Below, piece by piece: positions 1 to 8,093 of a stretch of 29,011 nucleotides of DNA. The notes below the pieces were generated by a model that did not search any database, had not been told where the DNA came from, and saw only the letters and a program-made list of their open reading frames with translations. Source of the DNA: a virus; the IMG/VR virus record IMGVR_UViG_3300028835_001016, positions 1 through 29,011 of that record, one strand, 5' to 3'. How positions within the stretch are numbered: position 1 is the stretch's first letter; each line of letters begins with the position of its first letter. The translations under genes and the position numbers were made by a program.

Positions 1-20
1 AGGCATACTACTTCACTCTC

Positions 21-482
21 CTACGTGGTGGTAGTAGTCATCGTCGATGTAGTCGTGGTAGTACTCGTCGTCGATCCAGTAACCGTGGTACTAGTCGTCG
101 TCGATCCAGTAACTGTCGTACTAGTCGTCGTCGCTGTCGTACTAGTCGTCGATGTAGTACTCGATGTAGTCGTCGCCGTAGTACTCGTCGTGGTCGTGGC
201 CGTAACCGTTGAGGTAGTCGTGCTCGTGGTAGTAGTCGTGGTCAGTGGAACAGTACCTTCCAGCGTGTAGATACACGGCGAATGCGTCACCATACCTTGC
301 GCTGCCGTTATCACACCAGGTTTGCCTACATTCAACTGTCCTGCTACTGGTCTACCAATTACTACCGATGCCGCAAGATTCCTTTCACCACTAGCTACTA
401 ATGTGGTGTCTGCTACTTCGTTAGTGCTACTCGCCCCTGCGTCTCTCTCTTCATCCAACAGACCGCTTGATGTGCCCGCCAT
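21..482 (-). CDS. Small protein, half Thr-rich tail
   Basis: A 153-residue protein. The first 80 residues are mixed and probably beta (ATTLVASGERNLAAS-like stretch, VVIGRPVAGQLNVGKPG, IYTLEGTVPL). The rest (24-243) is Thr with Ser, Ala, Val and a few Gly. No family recognised. The start ATG 482 has AGGAG upstream. After its stop codon the minus strand reads GGAGAGTGAAGTAGT followed by ATGCCT at 6-1, so a further gene in the same direction probably begins at the window edge. Confidence 0.6.
   Translation of the reverse strand: MAGTSSGLLDEERDAGASSTNEVADTTLVASGERNLAASVVIGRPVAGQLNVGKPGVITAAQGMVTHSPCIYTLEGTVPLTTTTTTSTTTSTVTATTTTSTTATTTSSTTSTTSTTATTTSTTVTGSTTTSTTVTGSTTSTTTTTSTMTTTTT
24..243 (-). 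repeat. Thr-rich C-terminal tract of the 153-residue protein
   Basis: About 73 residues; contains the repeated unit TSTTVTGSTT and related TTATTTST segments. One of the longest tracts relative to its protein (about half). Confidence 0.75.
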
Positions 483-493
483 GTTGATTCTCC

Positions 494-1078
494 TTATGTA
501 GTAGTTGTGGTAGTAGTAGAAGTTGTCGTACTGGTACTAGTCGATGTGGTGCTCGTTGATGTTGTAGTCGTGACCGTAGTAGTGGTTGAGGTAGTACTGG
601 TCGTGGTAGTTGTCGTACTAGGTACCTGGTAATCCTCTACCATTATATTACCACCTAGTAGGATTGTGTCCGTGTCTGTAGCAATACCCATAAACTGTAT
701 ATCATTTGCTGGCCGCGTTTGTGTTAGTTGTCCTTGAACAGTATGTAAGTAGACAGGTCTTCCGATCTTCGAGAAGGTTAATGAAGTAGAAGTAAATGGT
801 CCAACTCTTTGTACTCTTATCTCGTCTGTAGGAACTCCTGACTCAATAGCTAGTCCTATTGATGGCTTTCTATCTGAACCGGCTCCCGCTCTAGCTAACC
901 TACCAAGAGCACCAGGACCTAGGCATATAGCGTTACCCTCCCCGACTGTTTGCTCTAGGGTAACTTCTAGTCTCGTATGCAAGTGCAGATCGAATAGTTC
1001 AATATTATTATCCATGATACCATTCCATCCAGTAGTACCTATCGAAACATTACCAAACTCGTATTTGTCAGTAGACAT
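494..1078 (-). CDS. Small beta-rich surface protein with Thr tail
   Basis: A 194-residue protein. Residues 1-150 are beta-rich and Gly-rich (YEFGNVSIGTTGWNGIMDNN, LHLHTRLEVTLEQTVGEGNA, IGRPVYLHTVQGQLTQTRPA). The tail from about 152 is almost only Thr and Ser. No family is recognised with confidence; small decoration-like proteins are a possible comparison. The start ATG 1078 has AGGAG upstream. It follows the tip gene and precedes a second small Thr-tailed protein. Being the only large fold in the gene, the beta domain probably anchors the Thr tail on the particle. Confidence 0.6.
   Translation of the reverse strand: MSTDKYEFGNVSIGTTGWNGIMDNNIELFDLHLHTRLEVTLEQTVGEGNAICLGPGALGRLARAGAGSDRKPSIGLAIESGVPTDEIRVQRVGPFTSTSLTFSKIGRPVYLHTVQGQLTQTRPANDIQFMGIATDTDTILLGGNIMVEDYQVPSTTTTTTSTTSTTTTVTTTTSTSTTSTSTSTTTSTTTTTTT
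497..621 (-). repeat. Thr-rich C-terminal tract of the 194-residue protein
   Basis: About 41 residues of Thr and Ser with two Val near the start of the tract and an alternating STST segment near the middle. It begins after the sequence VEDYQVPS. Confidence 0.7.
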
Positions 1079-1086
1079 GATTACTC

Positions 1087-2703
1087 CTAAGTCGTCGTGG
1101 TAGTAGTCGTACTCGTTGTCGTAACGGTAGTACTCGTTGTTGATGTAGTCGTACTCGTTGTCGTAACGGTAGTACTCGTTGTCGATGTAGTCGTACTCGT
1201 TGTCGTAACGGTAGTACTCGTTGTCGATGTAGTCGTCGAACTCGTCGTCGTGCTAGTCGTGGTGGTAGTCGTGTATCCCGGTCTCTTTACTACTATCTCT
1301 ATAGCTTCAGATTCAAAAGTTACACCTAGACCGAATTGACTATCCTGTTGAATGTAGTTTGTAATCTCAGTAGTGATAGGACTTGGATACTTCCCATTGT
1401 CAGATAGTATTTCTGCTGCTGTATAGTCCTCAAAAAAGACTGTTGCATCAGAATCAAAGGTAGTATATAACTCTCGCTTCAGTACTTTGTTATCTCCTAT
1501 CCCGGCATAGTGTTTTATATGGAAAGAGCCTTCATGAGTAATCTCAGCGTCTACTACTGAATCAGGATTCCCCACTCCTGTTCCATACCCTCTCATCCTC
1601 ACATTCCAAGTATAGTTTATCGTCTCCCCTGCCTTATAAGTAGCATTCCTACTCTTTCCTTCTGCTTTCAAGTTCTCTATCGGATAAGGCTTGTAAGTGA
1701 ATCCAGCAATCACATATGGCCAGGATAATGCACTAGATAATGATCCAGTACTATCCTCACTGTATGGTACTACCTTAAAATACTGCTGAGCACCTTCAAC
1801 GAAAGTAGATCTTTGAACTAACTCTATATTAGGAAAGAAGTAGAACTCAGCCCCTTTGCTATGAGACTGCATAGTTGATCCCCATCTAGCCCGATATACT
1901 CCATAGAGTTTATATTGAGTAGCCGTGATAGGTAGTATTGTTTGAAAAGTTATCAACTCATTACCTATCACTGCAATGTTATTAGTGCCATATAATTCAT
2001 CCCTACTAATACTCTGTATCAGATCTATATTCTGAGCAGTATCAAAGTTAATAGTAACACCAACAGTATCATCTATAGTAGTAGTTTTAGCATAAGAACG
2101 TGCAAGAGTACCAAACACTGCATACGATTTAGAATCCCCCAACTGCCAGTAGTTCTCATCATCAAGACTCATATATATCAGATAGCCTAGTTCGTTTCCT
2201 GACTCTCGCCCAACTCCAAACATTAATGCTATCTGATCAGTTATAGCGTAGGGTGCTTCTATTATCTTGACATGCTGTAGTCCTGCTACGCTCTTCGGTA
2301 GTTTTGGTTTCCTAGTAGAAGGCGGCTCTACATATATTGGTAGTAGATCGACATCTGCTATCTCTTCTATCGCCGTTACAATTAGTTTCTCGCTCTCGAC
2401 ACTTTCTTCCTCTATCATTATAACACGACACACCATAGAAGTTATGTCGTACTTCGGAAGTACTAGGTTGAATACATCTCCTGGCTGTAGTCTAAACAAC
2501 TCTCTGTTCGCAGGAAACCGAACTCTCGCTGCTGGATACCCTTCTTTGGATAGTACGTAATCTCCTATCCACACAGCATTTTTATTAGTAGTGAATAGAC
2601 CCATCTTGATAGTCTTACTCACTCTCATATTTTGAGCTTCTATATTAGAATGATCCAAGCTAGTAGGATTCCCAAGAGCTTGTTTGTAGTCAATCGCTGG
2701 CAT
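1087..2703 (-). CDS. Tip protein, C-terminal part, with Thr tail
   Basis: A 538-residue protein that looks like the C-terminal half of a gpJ/ORFG15 tip. It starts AIDYKQALGNPTSLDHSNIE. It then has a segment of the kind that follows the middle domain (RVRFPANRELFRLQPGDVF, a strand-rich MVCRVIMIEEESVES, LIVTAIEE). Later parts include DDTVGVTINFD, IGNELITFQTILP and YRARWGSTMQSHSKGAEFYF, and a possible FN3-like domain around 330-430. The last 60 residues are Thr-rich and contain a 14-residue repeat three times. The start ATG 2703 has GAGGT upstream. It is separated from the middle parts by two lectin-like genes, so the three tip pieces are not adjacent. Confidence 0.65.
   Translation of the reverse strand: MPAIDYKQALGNPTSLDHSNIEAQNMRVSKTIKMGLFTTNKNAVWIGDYVLSKEGYPAARVRFPANRELFRLQPGDVFNLVLPKYDITSMVCRVIMIEEESVESEKLIVTAIEEIADVDLLPIYVEPPSTRKPKLPKSVAGLQHVKIIEAPYAITDQIALMFGVGRESGNELGYLIYMSLDDENYWQLGDSKSYAVFGTLARSYAKTTTIDDTVGVTINFDTAQNIDLIQSISRDELYGTNNIAVIGNELITFQTILPITATQYKLYGVYRARWGSTMQSHSKGAEFYFFPNIELVQRSTFVEGAQQYFKVVPYSEDSTGSLSSALSWPYVIAGFTYKPYPIENLKAEGKSRNATYKAGETINYTWNVRMRGYGTGVGNPDSVVDAEITHEGSFHIKHYAGIGDNKVLKRELYTTFDSDATVFFEDYTAAEILSDNGKYPSPITTEITNYIQQDSQFGLGVTFESEAIEIVVKRPGYTTTTTTSTTTSSTTTSTTSTTVTTTSTTTSTTSTTVTTTSTTTSTTSTTVTTTSTTTTTTT
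1103..1228. repeat. Three tandem 42-bp repeats in the tip gene
   Basis: Units at 1103-1144, 1145-1186 and 1187-1228 are the same except for one base (T for C at 1141). Each encodes the 14 residues STTTSTTSTTVTTT. The near identity points to recent duplication and possible copy-number variation between relatives. Confidence 0.85.
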
Positions 2704-2711
2704 TACTACCT

Positions 2712-3887
2712 CTAGATATTTATCTTGATACCGCTCTGTATAGTTGCAACAGTAGCCTCAGTCCATTGTGTACTAGTAGCAGGATTTAATGTCACCGGAT
2801 TATAGTAGAATTTATAGAAGTCAGGAACATCTATATCTCTACCTGAATCATAATTATTAGCACCTATTCGTAAGAACTGCTCTACTTGCTTCTGCCCTGC
2901 ATCTGTTTTCCTAAACATAGACACTTGCTGCACAGCTAGTACTGGGGTATTAAGAGACAGTAGACTCTCATGGTGGTAGCACTCCCGGTGACCTACTGTA
3001 ACTCCTTCATTGTACTTATCCTTATCAATAGCAGTAGCATCCCACCACCACTCGAAAGGAAAGAGACCTCTGTAGTAGGAAAATAGTATAGGCTGTACGC
3101 ACTCGTAGTTGTCTTCGGTATCAGGAAATGGATTGAAGTCTATCAAGTCGCCATCAGCATCAGGATAGATAGTATCAATCCTCACATCTCCAATGAAGTC
3201 GTTTGCAACACTACCCTGTCCATCTAGTACATAGAAATCATCCACCGCCATCCCTGCAAAGATCCCCTTCTCGATAGCTACTTCAGCAAAGGAGTAGTTG
3301 TTGTTACTATCTCCACCGGTCTTGAAAGTCTGGATACCACTCTCATCTATGACTAGAGTCTCATTGATTTTAAGTTCTATAGTACCAGCACTATCGTCAA
3401 ACAATATCTTGCACTCGCAGTGATACCATGTGTTTTCTTCGGTAGTATCATTTGGACCGTAGTAATCATCATAAGCACCAGCATCCTTGAACACCCTCAC
3501 CCATGGTCTACCTAGTGAGTCTATCGGATGTACTTCTGCACACAAGTTCAGATCCTCATCATAAAAGAGAATCTCAGGGGCAGTCGGTGGATTCATTGCG
3601 TGTAGTGCATTGAAAGCAAAACCTACTATCAGAGTATCATAGTGTGGCTCATTGAAGTGCCTATAGATCTTGATCGGATACCAAGAAGTAGCAACACCAA
3701 GATAACCAATGTTCCAACTACTAGGTGCTGTCCGTCTAAGCACAGATAAAGAACTACGGGCACCTACTCCTCCCACATTGATAGAGTACTCCCACTTATC
3801 CCATAACTCATTAAGAGGATCATCACCAGCTAGCTCAGGAGTTCTATCCGTGTAGTGGTCAAAGCCATCCATAAATACTAGGGCCAT
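2712..3887 (-). CDS. Lectin-like tail protein B, paralogue of A
   Basis: A 391-residue protein that starts MALVFMDGFDHYTDRTP and shares with the upstream gene the same opening, a strand pattern (GIFAGMAVDDFYVLDG, FIGDVRIDTIYPDADGD) and the WTEATVATIQSGI end. The middle is more divergent and holds extra aromatic residues (FPFEWWWDATAID). It is probably another concanavalin-like tail protein used in host binding. The start ATG 3887 has AGGAG upstream. The two copies most likely arose by duplication and then separated in sequence. Neither has a Thr tract. Confidence 0.65.
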   Translation of the reverse strand: MALVFMDGFDHYTDRTPELAGDDPLNELWDKWEYSINVGGVGARSSLSVLRRTAPSSWNIGYLGVATSWYPIKIYRHFNEPHYDTLIVGFAFNALHAMNPPTAPEILFYDEDLNLCAEVHPIDSLGRPWVRVFKDAGAYDDYYGPNDTTEENTWYHCECKILFDDSAGTIELKINETLVIDESGIQTFKTGGDSNNNYSFAEVAIEKGIFAGMAVDDFYVLDGQGSVANDFIGDVRIDTIYPDADGDLIDFNPFPDTEDNYECVQPILFSYYRGLFPFEWWWDATAIDKDKYNEGVTVGHRECYHHESLLSLNTPVLAVQQVSMFRKTDAGQKQVEQFLRIGANNYDSGRDIDVPDFYKFYYNPVTLNPATSTQWTEATVATIQSGIKINI

Positions 3888-3895
3888 CGTTTCTC

Positions 3896-4912
3896 CTAAG
3901 TACTAAGATTGATTCCAAACTCTGCTGCTTCTATCTTCACTTGTGTCCAAGCCGCGCTATCATCTGGATCAAGTTCCCATATAGCGCAGTGATATAAGTA
4001 ACCAGCAGTGACAGCGGGAGACTCACTACTAAGATAGTCACTACCGTTACTGCGACACAAACCTTTTGTTTTCCTAGTAGCTCCGGCATCTTCCGCCCTC
4101 CTATGATTGTTAAGCTGAACTCCTACTACTGTATCTGCCAGTGCTCCAGTAGTAAAGCCAAAACTGTTTTGGTCCGTCACCGTAGCACTAGAGATATAAT
4201 CTGTATCATCGTTCGGTCCTTGCTCATCTACACACTGAAATCTGTTACCTGCACTAGGTGTCCAATCCTGATGAGTCTCATCGGAGTCAGGCCAGAACGT
4301 CTTGATAGTAACATCGCCATGGAATTGACTGCTATCAATATAGAAGTCATCAAACCAAGTATCTATATTTCGAACCAATGCAAATCGTACTTTCTTGATA
4401 TACTCAGTCCCATACCTAGTATCTTTATTAGTAAGGTTTAGGACCTCTGTATTGTTTATGCGAACTACTACTACTCCCGTTGTATTGTGTACGGTGCACC
4501 TGGCTTCTATATAAAGCCATGTAGTAGCAGGTATTAAATCAATAGCAGACGTACCTAGTAATACTCCGGCCCCATTATATACTACTATCTCTCTAGCAGC
4601 CGTTACGTGTATCCTAACCTGTACTACTCCATTCTCATCGTAAAAACCAAACATAGGGCTAGCACTACTATAAGCAGGAGCGACACCCGTAGATAGACGA
4701 ATAGCTATACCCATATAAATACTAGTATATGTAGTGTCAAGAGGATACTCTGCATTGATAATACTAGACTGCATATGGATTCCTTCTCCATTGAATCTCT
4801 TATAGGTAGTACTAGGTGCAAAAAAGTTGATGTTAGTACCACTATAGCCTTTCTCTCCAGCATCGTTCCCATGATCGTAATGATCAAATCCGTCTATGAA
4901 CAGTAAAGCCAT
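3896..4912 (-). CDS. Lectin-like tail protein A (MAL.F.DGFDHY family)
   Basis: A 338-residue beta-sandwich protein beginning MALLFIDGFDHYD. This opening is common in phage tail proteins with concanavalin-like domains. Residues 30-190 alternate beta strands typical of LamG/ConA folds (TYTSIYMGIAIRLS, FGFYDENGVVQVRIHV, TWLYIEARCTVHNTTGVVVV, VRFALVRNIDTWFDDFYID). A second part ends DDSAAWTQVKIEAAEFGI, another family hallmark. The start ATG 4912 has AGGAGAG upstream. It is a paralogue of the next gene. Likely role: binding host surface sugar, or tail fibre structure. No Thr tail. Confidence 0.7.
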   Translation of the reverse strand: MALLFIDGFDHYDHGNDAGEKGYSGTNINFFAPSTTYKRFNGEGIHMQSSIINAEYPLDTTYTSIYMGIAIRLSTGVAPAYSSASPMFGFYDENGVVQVRIHVTAAREIVVYNGAGVLLGTSAIDLIPATTWLYIEARCTVHNTTGVVVVRINNTEVLNLTNKDTRYGTEYIKKVRFALVRNIDTWFDDFYIDSSQFHGDVTIKTFWPDSDETHQDWTPSAGNRFQCVDEQGPNDDTDYISSATVTDQNSFGFTTGALADTVVGVQLNNHRRAEDAGATRKTKGLCRSNGSDYLSSESPAVTAGYLYHCAIWELDPDDSAAWTQVKIEAAEFGINLST

Positions 4913-4920
4913 TCTCTCTC

Positions 4921-5880
4921 CTATGTAGTCGTCGTGGTAGTATGCACCACCAATACTTCTAGAGTTACTTGACTATCTCTTACTCCAGGTGCCGTATCGC
5001 TCTGTAGCACTTCCAACGGTACTTGACTATCTCGTACTACAGTCGGAGGACCAGTGGTAGTCGTTGTTACCGTCGTGCTAGTCGTCGTCGCTGTAGTACT
5101 AGTCGTCGTTACTGTTGAGGTAGTCGTGGCTGTGGTACTCGTCGTTTCTGTAGTACTCGTTGCTGTAGTGCTCGTCGTCGTTGCTGTAGTGCTCGTCGTC
5201 GTTTGCGTTGAGGTAGTCGTCGTTTGTGTAATACTAGTCGTCGTTACTGTAGTACTCGTTGAGCTTACTACAAACAATTCTATATCATCTATAGCAGCAA
5301 ATATATTAACTCTTGCTACCTCTACTACCTCCGCAACATTAGAAATCTTAGGCTGACCCTTTCGAAGTACTTCTATTGCCTCTTGAGCACTATGTACTCT
5401 AGGATCTCCCTCTCGAAGTACTTCTATTGCTTCCTGCACATAACGTAAACCAGCCGGAGGATAGATTCTCTTACTATACTGTATCTTTATTTCACCATAA
5501 GTCTCCCTCCATGATCCCCGGTCTATCATAGGCTCTCCCAGTACTACGTTCTCGTTTACTACTGGAAGATTTTCTACTAGATAGTCTTTTCGAAGTAAGA
5601 CTATATGAAACTTACCATCTGTTCCCCATAGTAGTACTCCTTGAATATGATGTAGTATTTGTTGTATAGTAGATTTAGCATCAATCGAATTATTTAGTTT
5701 TGCACTTATCCCAAGACCTTCATTGTAGACTGTTATAGCTGCTGCTAGAAAAGAAGACTCGTTCAGTCTACTATCTGGCATCCCTATTTCAGTTAGTAGA
5801 TACCATATCGCATGAACCGGATTATAATCAAAGGGCACTGCCGGTCCATTCTCATCATAGAAAGAATCATACTGCGGCAT
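4921..5880 (-). CDS. Tip protein, middle part, second copy, with Thr linker
   Basis: A 319-residue protein. Residues 15-135 repeat the tip domain of the upstream gene (YNPVHAIWYLLTEIG, SSFLAAAITVYNEGLGISAK, GVLLWGTDGKFHIVLLRKDY, GEIKIQYSK). Short repeats follow (VQEAIEVLREG, AQEAIEVLRKG, VAEVVEVARV). A long Thr/Ser tract (5053-5270) ends in TTTTTGPP. Two more short repeats come next (VRDSQVPLEVL, VRDSQVTLEVL), and the protein ends with six threonines. The start ATG 5880 has AAGGG upstream. It probably continues the tip started by the 276-residue protein, whose end it could follow directly in an unsplit ancestor. Confidence 0.65.
   Translation of the reverse strand: MPQYDSFYDENGPAVPFDYNPVHAIWYLLTEIGMPDSRLNESSFLAAAITVYNEGLGISAKLNNSIDAKSTIQQILHHIQGVLLWGTDGKFHIVLLRKDYLVENLPVVNENVVLGEPMIDRGSWRETYGEIKIQYSKRIYPPAGLRYVQEAIEVLREGDPRVHSAQEAIEVLRKGQPKISNVAEVVEVARVNIFAAIDDIELFVVSSTSTTVTTTSITQTTTTSTQTTTSTTATTTSTTATSTTETTSTTATTTSTVTTTSTTATTTSTTVTTTTTGPPTVVRDSQVPLEVLQSDTAPGVRDSQVTLEVLVVHTTTTTT
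5053..5270 (-). repeat. Thr/Ser repeat tract in the second tip copy
   Basis: About 73 residues of Thr with Ser, Ala, Val, Gln and Glu, ending TTTTTGPP. It shares 37 of 39 bases with the distal tail tract (5098-5136 versus 9716-9754) and has the same GPP end, which suggests copying between genes. Confidence 0.75.
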
Positions 5881-5883
5881 ATA

Positions 5884-6804
5884 CTACCCTTCAGGTATAT
5901 CGTCACCAATAATTCCTGCTGTTCGCTCTGGCTCAGTTAGTCGATTGTATTGTATCTTTATCTCTCCTGTGGTATCCAACCAACTAGGTCTATCTATTGT
6001 CGGATCGCCTAGTAGGACAGATACATCTACTACAGGCAAATCACCTACCACATAATCAGTACGCATTAATTTGATATGCAACTTACTATCCACACCATAA
6101 AACAGAACTGCCCCAATATGGGCTAGTAGTGATTTAAGATAAGTCAAACATTCTTGATAATCTCTCATATTAACACTAACACCTAGTTCTTCCCCATAAA
6201 CTGTTGTTGCTGCTGCTAGGAACGATGGAGCATCTAGCCATTCTTCTAGTAGTCCTGCTTTCAATAAGCACTGCCATATAGCATGAACCGGATTGTAGTT
6301 CAGTGGCCAGTTTGCTGTCTCCGCTACTACTCCATCAATATAGAACTCAAGTCCACCGAAGTCTACCAGTCCTACTATACCAACTGATTCAATACTAGTC
6401 CATTGGGCAGGAACTTCTATAATCTTAGATACGAACTGCCACTCTCTCCCGATCAACTTAGGAACATCAATCGGTATGTTAGCTACTCCATTATCAAGAT
6501 AGAACTGTAGTACATTTGCCCCTACGTTTCTCTCAGCCGCTATCCAGAATCCTACTTGGTGATAACTACTAAGGTCAACCGGTGTAAACGAGTAGTCGGA
6601 TAAGAGACCTGTACCAAAACTACCATCTACTACTATCCTAGCTGAAGATACATCTGCCGGATTAGGATTAGCAACATAGTTCTCCGTACTAACCAAAGTG
6701 CTGATGTACGTTCTCTCGCTCCACAAACTAGTACAGTCTACGAATATAGAGCTAGTAAAACCAGAGTTCCGTAGTCTCACATCTATAGTATCATAACTTC
6801 CCAT
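5884..6804 (-). CDS. Tip protein, middle part with CBM-like insert
   Basis: ATG 6804 lies one base after the upstream stop; the frame also allows TTG 6816, and neither has a clear ribosome binding site. Residues 20-170 look like a carbohydrate-binding beta sandwich (FGTGLLSDYSFTPVDLSSYH, VGFWIAAERNVGANVLQFYL, GREWQFVSKIIEVPAQW, GLEFYIDGVVAETAN). From about 175 comes the middle of a gpJ-like tip (YNPVHAIWQCLLKAG, PSFLAAATTVYGEELGVSV, LLAHIGAVLFYGVDSKLHIK, GEIKIQYNR). The next gene repeats this last domain. I read it as an extra copy with an added surface domain. Confidence 0.6.
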   Translation of the reverse strand: MGSYDTIDVRLRNSGFTSSIFVDCTSLWSERTYISTLVSTENYVANPNPADVSSARIVVDGSFGTGLLSDYSFTPVDLSSYHQVGFWIAAERNVGANVLQFYLDNGVANIPIDVPKLIGREWQFVSKIIEVPAQWTSIESVGIVGLVDFGGLEFYIDGVVAETANWPLNYNPVHAIWQCLLKAGLLEEWLDAPSFLAAATTVYGEELGVSVNMRDYQECLTYLKSLLAHIGAVLFYGVDSKLHIKLMRTDYVVGDLPVVDVSVLLGDPTIDRPSWLDTTGEIKIQYNRLTEPERTAGIIGDDIPEG

Positions 6805-6805
6805 A

Positions 6806-7636
6806 TCACGGATCAAATGAGCATGTAGGTGCTTTTCTAATTACTATCTTTATACTAGGTGCTCGGTTATATCTACCAATGTAGCAGTTATGCATGTAAG
6901 CATAGCACTGGTTTCTATAAGCTAGTGCCCAACTACTATCGTCGATAGCTCCCTCATCTATCATCTCTTGTGTTAGTTGTGCATTTATTGGCTGATTAGA
7001 AGTACCAAAATAGAAAGTCATGATTCCTATGTATTGTGCAGTCTCCTCTCTTGGACTATTAACTATTTGGTCTTCAAAGTCACTAAGTTTACTATCATCT
7101 TGCTGTCCAGTGTCATGATCTTCGAAATCGGATAAATCAGATCTATCCCCAAGTACTAGTATTATACTAGCTTCTCCATCTATAGCATCAGCTAGAGATA
7201 GATTACCGTTCCATACTACATCATCATCATAGTAGACTGTGTATAGAGTATCTACTGGACCTAAGCAAAATCCCATCGCCCAAGTCAAGAAGTGCTTGTA
7301 TCCTGTTACTGGATCAGGGGCATCAGGTGTAGACGCTCCTTGCTCGCTTTGTAGTACTTCATGTCTATGATTATTACTATACCAAAGTAAGTTGCCAGTC
7401 ATCTTTGTGGTGCCTAGTACATCAGGTAGGGGTATTCCTTCTATGTTAGTCATTACTTCTAGCTCGTTCATCGGCTCCCCAGGAGCGGGCATATCTGGCA
7501 TCATAGGATCAATGATACTACCTAGACCCATGCCTATACTAAAGCCTATCCATGCTCCATAGGGATTGCCGGCAGAGACTACCCAACCTATTACTGCTCC
7601 AATTACCCCTAGTACTACATTAGTTATCTTAGACAT
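6806..7636 (-). CDS. Tail tip protein, N-terminal part (gpJ/ORFG15-like)
   Basis: A 276-residue protein. It opens with a hydrophobic, Gly-rich helix (VVLGVIGAVIGWVVSAGNP, then GFSIGMGLGSIIDPMMP). A characteristic tip motif follows: IEGIPLPDVLGTTKMTGNLL with WYSNNHRHEV, then FLTWAMGFCLGPVDTLYTVY and a DDDVVWNG segment. This is the start of gpJ-like or GTA ORFG15-like tip proteins, which usually exceed 1000 residues. Here it stops at residue 276 after SIKIVIRKAPTCSFDP. The missing later parts appear in the next genes. It overlaps the NlpC/P60 gene by eight bases. Splitting of a tip protein this way is unusual. Confidence 0.75.
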   Translation of the reverse strand: MSKITNVVLGVIGAVIGWVVSAGNPYGAWIGFSIGMGLGSIIDPMMPDMPAPGEPMNELEVMTNIEGIPLPDVLGTTKMTGNLLWYSNNHRHEVLQSEQGASTPDAPDPVTGYKHFLTWAMGFCLGPVDTLYTVYYDDDVVWNGNLSLADAIDGEASIILVLGDRSDLSDFEDHDTGQQDDSKLSDFEDQIVNSPREETAQYIGIMTFYFGTSNQPINAQLTQEMIDEGAIDDSSWALAYRNQCYAYMHNCYIGRYNRAPSIKIVIRKAPTCSFDP

Positions 7637-8093
7637 TCTTTATCCTAAAGTTAAACCGCCTTCTTCTATGCCATCGCTTATCTACATATAGTACTTTTTG
7701 AACTCCTGATAATTGCACCGCTTGGTATACTACTCTATCAAAATATATACCGCAATGACTAGTAGCCCTACCAAACTTATAAAGTACTAGGTCTCCATTC
7801 ATCACACTCTTCAATGGTACTTCTATTATATCAGCCCTAGCCTTGAGTGCTAGATAGAATATCTCTTTGCTGATATGATGGCACCAATCGCTATCATAGT
7901 GTGGTATATTAACAGGTAGTCTAATTGCCCCAACCGCCTGGTATACTGCATTAGTAAAGTGAATACAATCTGCACCTACTTGTTTAACTCCTGCTAGGTG
8001 TCGAAATGGAGTACCTAACCACTCGTCTAGTTCCTTTTTCAAAGTAGCCTGATTGTCACTACTAGTAAAATACCAACTCATTTTGGTATCCAT
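7629..8093 (-). CDS. NlpC/P60 tail-tip peptidoglycan hydrolase
   Basis: A 154-residue NlpC/P60 cysteine peptidase. The catalytic cysteine is C43 in GADCIHF and the histidine H113 in SHCGIYF, spaced as in the family. It begins with a helix and WLGTPFRHLA, usual for the GTA ORFG14-like group. It likely cuts cell-wall peptides during DNA entry. The start is ATG 8093; ATG 8081 would give an ATGA overlap with the upstream stop and is equally possible. It lies between the DUF2163 hub gene and the tip gene, the normal order. Confidence 0.88.
   Translation of the reverse strand: MDTKMSWYFTSSDNQATLKKELDEWLGTPFRHLAGVKQVGADCIHFTNAVYQAVGAIRLPVNIPHYDSDWCHHISKEIFYLALKARADIIEVPLKSVMNGDLVLYKFGRATSHCGIYFDRVVYQAVQLSGVQKVLYVDKRWHRRRRFNFRIKNV

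Noticed and set aside
1-6. Start of a further minus-strand gene (ATGCCT at 6-1).
   Set aside because: Only two codons are in the window. A ribosome-binding-site-like GGAG exists, but nothing can be said about the product.
1103-1228. A CRISPR-like repeat array.
   Set aside because: The units are directly adjacent with no spacers and read in frame as a protein repeat.
6800-6820. A programmed frameshift joining the 276-residue and next tip proteins.
   Set aside because: No slippery heptamer is visible near the stop codon, and the downstream protein starts with a different, CBM-like domain rather than a continuation.
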